Shown: piece by piece, positions 7,782 to 16,801 of the stretch
Numbering within the stretch: position 1 is the stretch's first letter
Layout: every line of letters begins with the position of its first letter
NCBI GenBank assembly: GCA_038233215.1
Contig: JBBSML010000001.1
Location: forward strand, 62,001-126,000
Direction of reading: 5' to 3'
DNA length: 64,000 bases
DNA from: JACDBZ01 sp038233215
GTDB lineage: Bacteria > Chloroflexota > Limnocylindria > QHBO01
Position numbers and translations under genes: made by a program
Notes under the pieces: generated by a model
Database searches by the model: none
Seen by the model: the letters and a program-made list of their open reading frames with translations, nothing else
Told to the model about the DNA's origin: nothing

Positions 7782-8255
7782 ATGCACCCCAACATCGTAC
7801 GCGTGACCGACGCGGCTCGAGCTGCCGGACTCGAGATCAACGTCCAGCGCTTCCCGGAAGGCACCCGCACAGCAGCCGAGGCAGCGTTCGCGGTCGGCTG
7901 CGAGGTGGCCCAGATCATCAAGTCGCTCGTCTTCATCGCCGATGAAGCGCCGATCCTGGCGCTCGTGTCGGGTGCCAATCGCGTAGATCTTGCCAAGCTG
8001 GCCGATGTCCTGGGCAGCGCGACGGCCCGCCGAGCCGACGGTGATGAGGCGCGTGCGGCGACCGGCTACGCGATCGGGGGTGTCCCACCCTTCGGCCATG
8101 CACGGCCCATCACCGTGGTCGTTGATCGGGACCTCCTCGTGCACGACCGACTCTGGGCGGCCGCGGGTCTGCCGGATGCGGTCTTCTCGATCAGTCCCGA
8201 CGACCTGCGCCGCATCAGCGCCGGCACGGTCGCGGAGCTGGCGTCGACTCCATAG
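7782..8255 (+). CDS. YbaK/ProX-type aminoacyl-tRNA deacylase
   Basis: The 157-residue protein is a single YbaK/aa-tRNA synthetase-associated domain. The conserved lysine lies in CEVAQIIKSLVF, and the GYAIGGVPPFGH motif near residue 100 is the signature glycine-rich loop of the family. Relatives hydrolyse mischarged tRNAs such as Cys-tRNA(Pro) or Ala-tRNA(Pro) in trans, protecting translation fidelity. The specificity here is not decided. The gene is divergent from the thiamine operon and is probably read from a leaderless transcript. The next gene begins 9 bases downstream. Confidence 0.9.
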   Translation: MHPNIVRVTDAARAAGLEINVQRFPEGTRTAAEAAFAVGCEVAQIIKSLVFIADEAPILALVSGANRVDLAKLADVLGSATARRADGDEARAATGYAIGGVPPFGHARPITVVVDRDLLVHDRLWAAAGLPDAVFSISPDDLRRISAGTVAELASTP

Positions 8256-8264
8256 ACGCTGGAC

Positions 8265-9014
8265 ATGCCGCTCGGAATCGCGTTCGCCGGAATGATCGCC
8301 GCTGGCGTCATGCTGGCGATCGTCTCGCTCCTCGTCCTGCGGGGCAGTGATGCTCGCATAGGCGTCGCGCGCAGGCTGGCGGGCCCTCGGGAGGTCAAGG
8401 TCGGCCGTCTGCTCGACACCGATGTTGTGACGGCCCGAGCGGTCCGGGTGGTGGGCCGTATCCGTTGCCGTGACCCGCTCGAGATGGGTGGGGGCGAACG
8501 CCTGGTCGCATTCCACCGGGATATTGAGGTTCGGGTCGCCGGCACGTGGCGCACCGTCGAGCGCCTTCGCGAGACGCGGTCATTCGACCTGTGGGACCAC
8601 GATGGATCGTTGACCCTGGACCCGTCCGCCGCCGCGGAGCCGCTCATCGTCATTCCGAAGGTGTGGCGCGGCGATCCTTCCGAGCTCGAGGAGCCCCACG
8701 CCTCGGCCGTAGCGCGACTGGCCGAGCGGCTCGGACCGATCACCGAGGCACGGGCGACCACCCGGGGCATCAACGTCACGGATCGATTGTTGGTGCTCGC
8801 TCGTACCGAGCGCGACGCACCTGGCCATCCCCGCCTGGTGCCGCCGGAGGGCGGATACCTCATCACCACCCTGGAGCTCGATGACGCGATGAGACTGCTG
8901 GGCGGGCGTCATCGTCGGCTAGCGTCGGCATCGATCATCGGGCTGGCCGTCTCGCTCGCACTGCTCGTCATCGGTGGTCTCGGTGCGATTCTGAGCGCCA
9001 TCCTGGTCGGCTGA
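8265..9014 (+). CDS. Membrane protein with GIDE-like domain
   Basis: The 249-residue protein has one membrane helix at each end (about 6-24 and 224-246) and a soluble central domain of about 190 residues. This TM-domain-TM layout, with a beta-rich centre containing GGERLVAFHRDIEVR and a late LLVLARTERD strand, resembles GIDE-domain proteins, the bacterial relatives of the mitochondrial E3 ligase MULAN. No RING finger is present. The domain's function in bacteria is not established. It follows the deacylase by 9 bases and is probably co-transcribed. The family call is by pattern only. Confidence 0.55.
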   Translation: MPLGIAFAGMIAAGVMLAIVSLLVLRGSDARIGVARRLAGPREVKVGRLLDTDVVTARAVRVVGRIRCRDPLEMGGGERLVAFHRDIEVRVAGTWRTVERLRETRSFDLWDHDGSLTLDPSAAAEPLIVIPKVWRGDPSELEEPHASAVARLAERLGPITEARATTRGINVTDRLLVLARTERDAPGHPRLVPPEGGYLITTLELDDAMRLLGGRHRRLASASIIGLAVSLALLVIGGLGAILSAILVG

Positions 9015-9155
9015 GGCCGCATCCGTACCGGCCCGACCGGTACCAACGGGGCATCCCGCGTCGCACCTGCGGTTATTAGCATCAGGTGCACGGCACTTAC
9101 CGCAAGCTCCACCCGGGTTATCGGAGGGCAGGCAAGGTCGTTTTCCGGAGCGCGA

Positions 9156-12100
9156 ATGGCGCCGAACAGCCGAGAACCATTGTTGAGCGTCGCGCATGCG
9201 GCGGCGCTGCTGGGCGTGCACCCGAACACGATCCGTTCATGGACCGACGCCGGTCGGCTGGCGGCGTACCGGATCAACGCCCGCGGCGATCGAAGATTCC
9301 GGCGCGAAGATGTCGAGCGCCTGCTGGTCGAGGACGCTCCGGCGGCCGAGCAGGTCGTCAAGGATGGCGAGCGTGCAGCCGAGCTGGCGGTCTTCGAGCG
9401 CGTTGCCTCAGGTCTTTCCTCGACGCCAACCCCGGCATCGGTGGCGCGAGCTCTCGTCGAGGCCCTGCGCACGGAGATCCACGTCGAACGGATCGCCGTG
9501 TACCTGCCCGTCGATGAGCACTTCGAGCTGACGGCCCACGCGGGCTTTGCTGTCGCTCCAGTCAGCTCCCGGGCGCTCGCGCCGTTGCCGTCGCAGGACG
9601 GCGGCGCCGATCGGGAGATCCTGTTCGCCACCCGCAAGACCACCATCGGCATCATGGTCATCGACGCTGCTTCAGCGGACCGCATGTCGCCGTCGTTTGT
9701 ACGTGCACTGTCATCGACCGTCGCAACCGATCTCGCGAGCGCCCGGCTCGTCGTCCGCGCGCGTCGCGAGCTCGGTCGCGTCCGGGCCCTCCGCTCGGTA
9801 ACGAAGGAGCTGACCGGGACGCTGGACCTCAAGCGTGTGCTCGCCGACATCATCGAGCGGACGCGGACCCTCTTTTCCGCCGATCGCGCCGGCATCTGGC
9901 TCTTCGACGGCACGTCACATCCCATCGCCCTGGTGACTCGCGGCCTCAGTGATGCATTCCTCGCCCGAAGTGCAGACCTGACCGCCAGCAGCGACACCAT
10001 CGCCATCCACGCCCTGCGGGAAGGCCGGCCACTCTGGATGCGCAACGCCGACCGCGACCCTGCCATCGGGGAGATGCGTGACGCGTACGCCGCCGAGAAG
10101 ATTCGCACGGTCTGTGTCGCGCCGCTGTTCAGCCGCGGCAAGTCGCTCGGTCTGATTGGCCTCTACCACGATTCCGACCACACCTGGCCCGGCGAGGAGA
10201 TGGACCTCATCCTGGCGTTCGCCGACCAGGCGGCGATCGCCATCCAGAATGCGCGGCTCTATCGCTCGGTGGCTGACCAGGCCGCCCGCATGCGCTCGAT
10301 CCAGGACCTGTCAGGCCGCCTAACCGGGCTGACCGACGTGCGTGCGATCGCGGAGGCGATCGTCGCCGAGGCCAGCACGTTGGCGGACTATCACGACATT
10401 CGCGTGTACCGAGTTGATTGGGATCGCCGCATGTGTGACCCCATCGCATTCACCCGCGAGATGCTGACGGGCGACCCGGAGGATGCGGAGTCACTCCTGC
10501 GTGTCGCGGTAGGCGAGGGATTCACGGGGTGGGTCGCCGAGCATGGCAAGCCGCAGCTCATCAACGACGCAGTGGATGACGAACGGGGAAAGACGATCGA
10601 CGGCACCGATGACGTTCCCGAGTCGATGCTCCTGGTACCGATGCTGTACGAAGGCCGAACGCTCGGCGTGATCGTGCTCAGCAAGCTCGGCCACAACCGC
10701 TTCAGTACCGATGACCTCCAGACGATGAGCATCTTCGCCGGATATGCGGCCCAGGCGATGGCCAACGCGACGACCTACGAGCAGCTCGTGGCGCAATCGA
10801 CCGAGCTCAGGCGACGGGCCGACTCGCAACGCTATCTGCTCGAGACGAATGACCGGCTCCTGGGAACGCTCGACCAGGCGGACGTCCTCGAGATGATCGC
10901 AGACGGCTTGCGCGAGGTCGTCAGCTACGACAACCTGTCGATCTACCGGATCGATCACCTCCGCGGCGCGATGATGCCTGTCCTCGCCCGCGAGCGTCAC
11001 GCCGAGCAGGTGAATCGTTACATGATCCCGTTCGGCCGCGGCCTGATGGGCTGGTCGGTCGAGCATTCACAGCCAATCCTCGCCAACGACGCCCTCAACG
11101 ATCCGCGCGCACTGCAGATTCCGGGCACGCCACCCGACCCCGAGGCGGTTGTGGTCGTACCGCTCATCGCGGACGGCGAGGTTCTCGGCGCTCTCAACGT
11201 CTCTCGCGTCGGCGGTCCCGAAGTTTGCTTCAGCGAAAGCGACTTCGAGCTGGTGCAGCTCTTTGCCGCCCAGGCGTCGATCGCCCTGCGCAACGCCGAT
11301 ACGCACCATGCCATGAGCCAGCGGGCCGAGACCGATGCCCTCACCGGGCTCGGGAACCACGGAGCATTCCAGCAGGAGCTCGGACGGCTGGTCGACGCCG
11401 CGGTTTCCGCGACCACGGACAACGCCGGCCACATTTCGGTGCTCATGATGGACCTGGACGCCTTCAAGGGATACAACGATCGATATGGCCATCCCGCGGG
11501 CGATGCGCTCTTGCACGCGGTTGCGACCTCGATCTACGGGGCGGCGCGCAGCGAGGACCGCGTCTTCCGCTACGGAGGCGACGAGTTCGCGCTCATCCTG
11601 CCCGGCTCCACGGTGGCAGAGGCGGCCAGCGCATCGGAACGCATCCGCGCGGCCGTCGCCGACCTCACCGCGGACACGGCAACCCCGGTGACCATCACCA
11701 TCGGCGTGGCCGGCCTGCCGGGTGATGCGCACGACCGCGCCGGCCTGATCGAGGCGGCGGACACCGCCCTGTATTACGGCAAGCGCGCGGGTGAGAACCG
11801 CGTCGTACGCAGTGACGAGCTGCCCCGCGACGTGGTCGACCTGCGCGGACGACTCGACGACCTCGCGCGCGCCGCGCTGAGCGACGAGAGTGATCCTCGT
11901 GCAGTCGAGCAACTCGTCGAGCGCGCGGCCCGGCTTGCCGGCGCTCGCCACGAACCCGGCGAAGGGGTGCGCGACGCGGTCCTGGCGGTCACCCGGTCAT
12001 TCGGCGCGGATGTCGCGGCCGCGGAAGATGGTGGGCACGGCGACCGGGTTGGCCGGCTCGCCGCTCGCATCGCCGCGCACCTCGGGCTCACCGAGGAGCA

Positions 12101-12500
12101 GCAGCACGGCCTCGAGTTGGCGGGGCGCCTGCACGGCCTCGACGACGCGGCCATTGCGGAGCTCAGCGCGATCCCTTCCCTCAACGCAGCCGCGACCCTG
12201 ATCGCCGGCCACCGCGGATTACTCGCCGAAGGGACCCGCCGCGGAGTCCGGGCCACCCGAGCGCGGGGACCCGTCGGGCCTCACGTGATCGGCGTCGCCA
12301 ACGCGTATGACGAGCTGGTGAGCGAGGTCGGATCTGCCCGCACCGGACGCACGAACGCAATTGCGCGCCTGCGACGGGATCCCGCGACCTTCCGCTCCGA
12401 CGTGCTGCGCGCGCTGGCCACCATCGTCCACGAGCACCGCGATGAGGGCCGGCGACGGCGCGCGGTCGACGCAGCGCCGCTGGCCCGAGGCGCCGCCTGA
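9156..12500 (+). CDS. MerR-HTH / multi-GAF / GGDEF diguanylate cyclase with degenerate HD-GYP
   Basis: This 1114-residue soluble protein begins with a MerR/excisionase-type DNA-binding helix-turn-helix (residues 8-60: LLSVAHAAALLGVHPNTIRSW, then RRFRREDVERLL). A degenerate GAF-like region (about 75-195) and three clearer GAF domains (about 215-370, 385-545, 560-720) follow, then a GGDEF domain (about 730-890) with an intact RYGGDEF motif (GGDEF at 807-811) that should make cyclic di-GMP. The last 180 residues resemble HD-GYP (GHGDRVGRLAARIAAHLGL, ANAYDELVSE), but the HD pair reads H993-G994 and the GYP segment is missing, so phosphodiesterase activity is unlikely. No membrane segment is present. 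The domain order suggests a cyclase that may bind DNA. Confidence 0.88.
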   Translation: MAPNSREPLLSVAHAAALLGVHPNTIRSWTDAGRLAAYRINARGDRRFRREDVERLLVEDAPAAEQVVKDGERAAELAVFERVASGLSSTPTPASVARALVEALRTEIHVERIAVYLPVDEHFELTAHAGFAVAPVSSRALAPLPSQDGGADREILFATRKTTIGIMVIDAASADRMSPSFVRALSSTVATDLASARLVVRARRELGRVRALRSVTKELTGTLDLKRVLADIIERTRTLFSADRAGIWLFDGTSHPIALVTRGLSDAFLARSADLTASSDTIAIHALREGRPLWMRNADRDPAIGEMRDAYAAEKIRTVCVAPLFSRGKSLGLIGLYHDSDHTWPGEEMDLILAFADQAAIAIQNARLYRSVADQAARMRSIQDLSGRLTGLTDVRAIAEAIVAEASTLADYHDIRVYRVDWDRRMCDPIAFTREMLTGDPEDAESLLRVAVGEGFTGWVAEHGKPQLINDAVDDERGKTIDGTDDVPESMLLVPMLYEGRTLGVIVLSKLGHNRFSTDDLQTMSIFAGYAAQAMANATTYEQLVAQSTELRRRADSQRYLLETNDRLLGTLDQADVLEMIADGLREVVSYDNLSIYRIDHLRGAMMPVLARERHAEQVNRYMIPFGRGLMGWSVEHSQPILANDALNDPRALQIPGTPPDPEAVVVVPLIADGEVLGALNVSRVGGPEVCFSESDFELVQLFAAQASIALRNADTHHAMSQRAETDALTGLGNHGAFQQELGRLVDAAVSATTDNAGHISVLMMDLDAFKGYNDRYGHPAGDALLHAVATSIYGAARSEDRVFRYGGDEFALILPGSTVAEAASASERIRAAVADLTADTATPVTITIGVAGLPGDAHDRAGLIEAADTALYYGKRAGENRVVRSDELPRDVVDLRGRLDDLARAALSDESDPRAVEQLVERAARLAGARHEPGEGVRDAVLAVTRSFGADVAAAEDGGHGDRVGRLAARIAAHLGLTEEQQHGLELAGRLHGLDDAAIAELSAIPSLNAAATLIAGHRGLLAEGTRRGVRATRARGPVGPHVIGVANAYDELVSEVGSARTGRTNAIARLRRDPATFRSDVLRALATIVHEHRDEGRRRRAVDAAPLARGAA

Positions 12501-12514
12501 ACCGGTCGGCGGTG

Positions 12515-12520
12515 TATCAT
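12515..12520 (+). promoter_or_regulatory. -10 element (TATCAT) before the lipoprotein gene
   Basis: TATCAT in a GC-rich gap, 10 bases before the ATG at 12531, implying a leader of only a few bases. Confidence 0.35.
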
Positions 12521-12530
12521 TTCGGCGCCG

Positions 12531-13268
12531 ATGACGTCCTCCCGCCTCGCTTCGCTGCGTCTGCGCGGGGCGGTGAGCGCGCTGCTCGGATCCGCCCTGG
12601 TGCTCTCAGCATGCTCGACATCTGAGACCTCGCCGACTCCGAGCGCCGCTTCCCCGAGCCCCCTGCCCACCGCGCCGGTGACCCCGTCACCGACCTCGGA
12701 ACCGACCCCAACCCCGACTCCCGCCCCGACGCCACGCTTCACGAACGAGCCTGACGACCAGCTGGCCGGCCTCATCCCGGAGGCGGTGGCAGGCGTGGCG
12801 GTGATTGTCGCGCCGTTCGACGAATTTGCGCTGACCCCCGGCGATATCGGCACCGCGTACGGGGAAATCGGCGATCGATTCGCTTCGCTGGCGGTGGCAT
12901 ACGTCGAACAACCGCGACTGACGCTCTATGCGATGCGCGTCGAAGGCGACCCGGTGGCCACGGAGGACCTGGAGCCACACCTGGCGACAGCGGGCCGCTA
13001 TGTCGGCATCGCCGGGCTCGACCCTGATCCGTGGGAGGAGGCGGTCGTGGCCGGGAATCAGGTCTGGGTGCGCCCGGAGGACAACGCCACGGCCGCCGGC
13101 ACGCAGGTCTACACGTGGTCGAGCGGTGAGGTAATCTTCCTGCTCATCGGCGTCGACGACATGGTGAACCAGGCATTGATCGAGGCGCTTCCCGGCGAGC
13201 CGGCCCCCTCCCCCACAGCGGCTCCGAGTCGGTCGGCGGATCCGAGCTCATCGGCCGCTGAGGGCTGA
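12531..13268 (+). CDS. Secreted lipoprotein of unknown function
   Basis: The 245-residue protein has a lipoprotein signal peptide with basic n-region, hydrophobic core and lipobox LSAC, giving lipidated C28. A low-complexity Pro/Thr/Ser linker (about 30-70) and a folded domain of about 150 residues follow, then a second Pro/Ser tail. The folded part contains an acidic, beta-rich stretch with no family I recognise. The linker suggests a domain held away from the membrane. It is followed 3 bases later by the DUF2254 gene, so the two probably form an operon. Confidence 0.7.
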   Translation: MTSSRLASLRLRGAVSALLGSALVLSACSTSETSPTPSAASPSPLPTAPVTPSPTSEPTPTPTPAPTPRFTNEPDDQLAGLIPEAVAGVAVIVAPFDEFALTPGDIGTAYGEIGDRFASLAVAYVEQPRLTLYAMRVEGDPVATEDLEPHLATAGRYVGIAGLDPDPWEEAVVAGNQVWVRPEDNATAAGTQVYTWSSGEVIFLLIGVDDMVNQALIEALPGEPAPSPTAAPSRSADPSSSAAEG

Positions 13269-13271
13269 CTG

Positions 13272-14642
13272 ATGCGGCTGCGCGAGCTGATCGAGCACAT
13301 CCGGCACAGCCTGTGGTTCGTGCCGACGTCGGGAGTGGTCCTGGCGGCCGCAGCGGCCCTGGGCATGCTGGCGCTCTCATCCTTCGTCGGCGCCACGGGC
13401 TCCGAGCTTCCGGTCGTCTTCGGAGCCGGACCCGAGGGGGCCCGCGCCATGCTCCAGGCGATCGCGGGGTCCGTCATCACGGTGGCCGGCGTGACGTTCT
13501 CCATCACCATCGTCGCGCTCCAGCTCACGAGCACGCAGTTCTCACCGCGCGTCCTGCGCAATTTCCTGCGTGATCGGCCCAATCAGTTCGTGCTCGCCTC
13601 CTTCATGGGCACCTTCACCTACGCGCTGCTCGTCCTTCGCTCCATTCGCTCACAGGACGAACAGCGCGGTGAGGCCTTCGTGCCGGGCATCGCCATCACC
13701 GGGGCGCTGGTGCTGGCCTTTGTGTCGATCGGCATGCTGATCTTCTTCATCCATCACATCAGCGTGCGCATCCAGGTCAATTCGATCGTGGCCAGCGTGG
13801 CCGAGGACAGCCTCGAGACGCTGAAGGTGCTCGCCAGATGGACAGAGCGCGACGACGAACGGGACTGGCAACCCGCGGGGAGCGAGGAACCGCACGCTCC
13901 ACCTCCGCCAAGTGGCGCCATGCCGGCGACCAACCTTGGTCCAAAGATGACCATGCTGCGTGCTCGAGAAAGCGGCTACCTCCAGCTCATCGATCTGGAG
14001 GCATTGGTCGGGGCTGCCCGAGAGGCCGGCGGTCGGTATCGGATGCTCCTCAGCCCCGGCTCATGGGTCCAGGACCGCGCGCCGATCGCGAGCTTCGAGG
14101 GTTCCGGCGACCCCTCGACGGAGCTCGAGACACACGAGTCCGCCGTCGAAGGCTCCATGATCATCGGTGACCAGCGCTCGGATCAGCAGGATGTCGCCTT
14201 CGGCATCCAGCAGCTGGTCGACATCGGCGTCAAGGCCCTGTCGCCATCGGTTAACGATCCGACCACGGCCATGAGCTGCATCGACCGCCTGCTGCAGGTC
14301 CTGACCGCCGCGGGGCTCCAGGCCGATCCGCCACGGATGTTCGCGGATGGGGATGGCGCGGTCCGGCTCGAGATCCCGTTTCCCGGGTTCGCCGAGCTCG
14401 TTCCCCAGGCCTTCGACCAGATTCGCCACTACGGCGGCGACACACCGGCCGTCGTCATCCACCTGGCCCGCGCGTTCAGCGTCCTCGTCTCCACTCTTCC
14501 GACTTCACGACACGCGCCCGTGCGCGTCCAGGCCTCCCACCTCGCCGATGCGGCAATGCGCATCGAGCATGTGTCGGATCGAGGTCGGGCGATGGACGCG
14601 CTTCGGCCATTGGTGTCTGTCGGACCCTTCGCCGATGAATGA
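13272..14642 (+). CDS. DUF2254 membrane protein
   Basis: The 456-residue protein has four membrane helices in its first 180 residues, including the family-typical FSITIVALQLTSTQFSPRVLRNF segment between helices 2 and 3 (read from residue 76 on). A large soluble C-terminal region contains GIQQLVDIGVKALSPSVNDPTTA, a hallmark of DUF2254. The biochemical role of the family is unknown. It directly follows the lipoprotein gene and may act with it in the envelope. The length is normal for the family. Confidence 0.88.
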   Translation: MRLRELIEHIRHSLWFVPTSGVVLAAAAALGMLALSSFVGATGSELPVVFGAGPEGARAMLQAIAGSVITVAGVTFSITIVALQLTSTQFSPRVLRNFLRDRPNQFVLASFMGTFTYALLVLRSIRSQDEQRGEAFVPGIAITGALVLAFVSIGMLIFFIHHISVRIQVNSIVASVAEDSLETLKVLARWTERDDERDWQPAGSEEPHAPPPPSGAMPATNLGPKMTMLRARESGYLQLIDLEALVGAAREAGGRYRMLLSPGSWVQDRAPIASFEGSGDPSTELETHESAVEGSMIIGDQRSDQQDVAFGIQQLVDIGVKALSPSVNDPTTAMSCIDRLLQVLTAAGLQADPPRMFADGDGAVRLEIPFPGFAELVPQAFDQIRHYGGDTPAVVIHLARAFSVLVSTLPTSRHAPVRVQASHLADAAMRIEHVSDRGRAMDALRPLVSVGPFADE

Positions 14643-14816
14643 GGTCGCGAGCACGAGCAATCTGCCAGCAGCCACGACCGCGAGGCCGGGACCGAGCTGG
14701 GCGACAACGAGCGGGTCCGCGCTCACGTCGCGGTAGAAAGTGACAAGACCGACCGCCAGGTAAGCGCTGAACGCGGTCAGAGCGATCCCGAACGGTGTCA
14801 GCCCGCCGCGGGCCAA
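14505..14816 (-). CDS. Possible small membrane protein (doubtful)
   Basis: From a TTG at 14816, this 103-codon frame encodes two plausible membrane helices in its first 65 residues (LTPFGIALTAFSAYLAVGLV; LAVVAAGRLLVLATSFI). The remainder is antisense to the end of the DUF2254 gene and reads as low-quality sequence. No ribosome site is seen, and a stop lies just upstream. It is listed because it is the only coding signal in the 210-base gap 14643-14852; it may be spurious. Confidence 0.25.
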   Translation of the reverse strand: MARGGLTPFGIALTAFSAYLAVGLVTFYRDVSADPLVVAQLGPGLAVVAAGRLLVLATSFIGEGSDRHQWPKRVHRPTSIRHMLDAHCRIGEVGGLDAHGRVS

Positions 14817-14839
14817 CGCGACGGCGCATCAACGACAGG

Positions 14840-14845
14840 TACCAT
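14840..14845 (+). promoter_or_regulatory. -10 element (TACCAT) of the cation exchanger gene
   Basis: TACCAT with 7 bases to the ATG at 14853, consistent with a leaderless transcript. Confidence 0.45.
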
Positions 14846-14852
14846 TCGGTCA

Positions 14853-15929
14853 ATGTTCGGGAAGATCGCATACGGGACCTCGATCGGCGGGACCGTCGTG
14901 ACCCTGGCGCTGCGCCTCCTCGGCGCCGATGACACGCTGACCTTCGGTGTAGCCGCGGTGACGATCCTCGGGCTGGCCTACACGCTTGGTCACGCCACCG
15001 AACAGCTGGGCATTGCCGCCGGTCCCCGCATCGGCGGCATCATGAATGCCACCGTCGGGAATGTCGGCGAAATCATCATTGCCGGGTTCCTGATCATGGA
15101 CGGCAAGATCGAGCTGGTGCACGCCTCGATCACCGGTTCGATCGTCGGCAACCTGCTGCTGGTCCTCGGCGCCTCGCTCCTCGTCGGCGGCATCAAGAAC
15201 GGCGTCCAATCCTTCGACGCGCAGACGACGGGCATGAACGCGGCATCCCTGATCCTCGGCACCATCGGGCTCGTGGTGCCGGCAACCTTCGCGTTCCTCG
15301 TCGGTGGCGGCGAGACGTCCGCGCCGGGCGATCCGGAATTCTTCCAGATCGAAGCGCTGACCATCGGCGTCGCGATCCTTCTGCTCATCACCTACGCGGC
15401 GCAGACCTGGTTCTTCCTGCGCTCGCCCGAGTCGCCGACCGCGGCACGTGCCCCGCATGAGGTACCCGATTGGAGCTGGAAGTTGGCACTCGGCGTTCTC
15501 CTCGCCTCGGCGGCCGCTCTCACCTTCGCCTCCGAAGTTCTCGTCCACACGCTCGAGCCGGCCGTTGCCTCGCTGGGGATCAGCGAGTTCTTCATCGGGA
15601 TCATCGTCATCCCGGTCATCGGCAACCTGGCAGAGCATGTCGTCGGCGTCACGCTGGCCTACAAGAACAAGATGGACTTCAGCCTGATCACCTCGATCGG
15701 CTCGGCGACCCAGATCGCCCTGTTCGCTGCACCGGTCCTCGTCTTCTTTGGACTCATCGTCGGCAATCCGCTGACGCTCGTGTTCACCCCGCTCGAGGTG
15801 GTGGCGGTCGCGGTGGGCGTGGCGATCGCCAGCTATATCGCGCTCGACGGCAAGTCGAACTGGGTGGAGGGCCTCCAGCTCGTCAGCGTGTATGTCATCC
15901 TCGCGATCGCCTTCTTCTTCCTGACGTAG
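14853..15929 (+). CDS. Calcium/cation:proton antiporter, CaCA/CAX family
   Basis: The 358-residue protein has about 11 membrane helices in two inverted halves. Each half carries the alpha-repeat motif that forms the ion site: GNVGEIIIAG in the N-terminal half and GNLAEHVVG in the C-terminal half, with the essential glutamates in place. This is typical of CAX exchangers, which export calcium using the proton gradient. A short acidic loop between the halves is reduced here. The length matches bacterial CAX. The gene is monocistronic, with its own short promoter. Confidence 0.92.
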   Translation: MFGKIAYGTSIGGTVVTLALRLLGADDTLTFGVAAVTILGLAYTLGHATEQLGIAAGPRIGGIMNATVGNVGEIIIAGFLIMDGKIELVHASITGSIVGNLLLVLGASLLVGGIKNGVQSFDAQTTGMNAASLILGTIGLVVPATFAFLVGGGETSAPGDPEFFQIEALTIGVAILLLITYAAQTWFFLRSPESPTAARAPHEVPDWSWKLALGVLLASAAALTFASEVLVHTLEPAVASLGISEFFIGIIVIPVIGNLAEHVVGVTLAYKNKMDFSLITSIGSATQIALFAAPVLVFFGLIVGNPLTLVFTPLEVVAVAVGVAIASYIALDGKSNWVEGLQLVSVYVILAIAFFFLT

Positions 15930-15940
15930 TGCCCCGCGGC

Positions 15941-15946
15941 TACCAT
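15941..15946 (+). promoter_or_regulatory. -10 element (TACCAT) of the rhodanese operon
   Basis: TACCAT with 6 bases to the GTG at 15953; heads the coupled set rhodanese-WYL-CYTH-ligase. Confidence 0.45.
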
Positions 15947-15952
15947 TGACCC

Positions 15953-16801
15953 GTGCTGACCCTTCCGGGCCCGATCGTCAGCGTCGAGTGGCTGGCGGCC
16001 CATCTCACCCATCCCGCCCTGCGCGTCGCGGACGTTCGGTGGGGACTGTCCGGCCCGCCAGGGAGGCAGCGCTACCATGCCGGCCACCTGCCGGACGCCG
16101 TCTTCCTCGACGCAGATCAGGAGCTGAGCTCACCCGGCGATGGGCCTGGACGACACCCGATCCCGACGCCGAAAAAGCTGGGGCGCGTGCTAGGCGATGC
16201 CGGGATCGGCAACGAGCACGTGGCAATCGCCTATGACGACGCGGGCGGCAGCATCGCCGCCCGATTGTGGTGGCTGTTCCGACACTTCGGCCACGATGGC
16301 ATGTGCGCCGTCCTCGACGGCGGGATCGAGGCATGGATCGATGCGGGACACGAGCTGTCGACGACCCCGCCCGGCCTTCCGGCATCCGCGTGGACCGCGT
16401 TCGAAGAACGTGATGACGTGGTCGGGACCGATGACGTCATGGATCTGCTGGGAGGTCAATCCCTCTTGTTGGACGCCCGTGCCGTTGAGCGCTATCGCGG
16501 CGAGACTGAACCGATCGATCCCCGCGCGGGTCACAGTCCCGGAGCACTGACTGCGCCGTTCGCCGACAACCTTGGCCCCGATGGCCGATTCCTGGCACCG
16601 GAGGCGCTGCGCGACCGCTATGCGGCCCTCGGCGCGACCTCCCGGCCGGTCGTGGCCTACTGCGGCTCCAGCCTGAGCGCGACCCACGACCTGCTGGCGC
16701 TCGAGCTGGCTGACATCCACGGCGGCAGGCTCTACGAGGGTTCCTGGAGCGACTGGTCGTCCGATCCGTCACGTCCGGCCGCCACCGGAGCGACGCCATG
16801 A
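15953..16801 (+). CDS. Sulfurtransferase with tandem rhodanese domains (SseA/TST type)
   Basis: The 282-residue protein has two rhodanese domains. The C-terminal one holds the active cysteine C237 in AYCGSSLSATHDLLAL; the N-terminal one (VADVRWGL through YDDAGGSIAARLWWLF) is structural and lacks a catalytic cysteine. Such enzymes transfer sulfane sulfur from thiosulfate or 3-mercaptopyruvate to a thiol acceptor. The loop CGSS is not the CRKGVT of classical thiosulfate rhodanese, and substrate preference is unclear. The start is GTG. The stop overlaps the ATG of the WYL regulator. Confidence 0.88.
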   Translation: MLTLPGPIVSVEWLAAHLTHPALRVADVRWGLSGPPGRQRYHAGHLPDAVFLDADQELSSPGDGPGRHPIPTPKKLGRVLGDAGIGNEHVAIAYDDAGGSIAARLWWLFRHFGHDGMCAVLDGGIEAWIDAGHELSTTPPGLPASAWTAFEERDDVVGTDDVMDLLGGQSLLLDARAVERYRGETEPIDPRAGHSPGALTAPFADNLGPDGRFLAPEALRDRYAALGATSRPVVAYCGSSLSATHDLLALELADIHGGRLYEGSWSDWSSDPSRPAATGATP

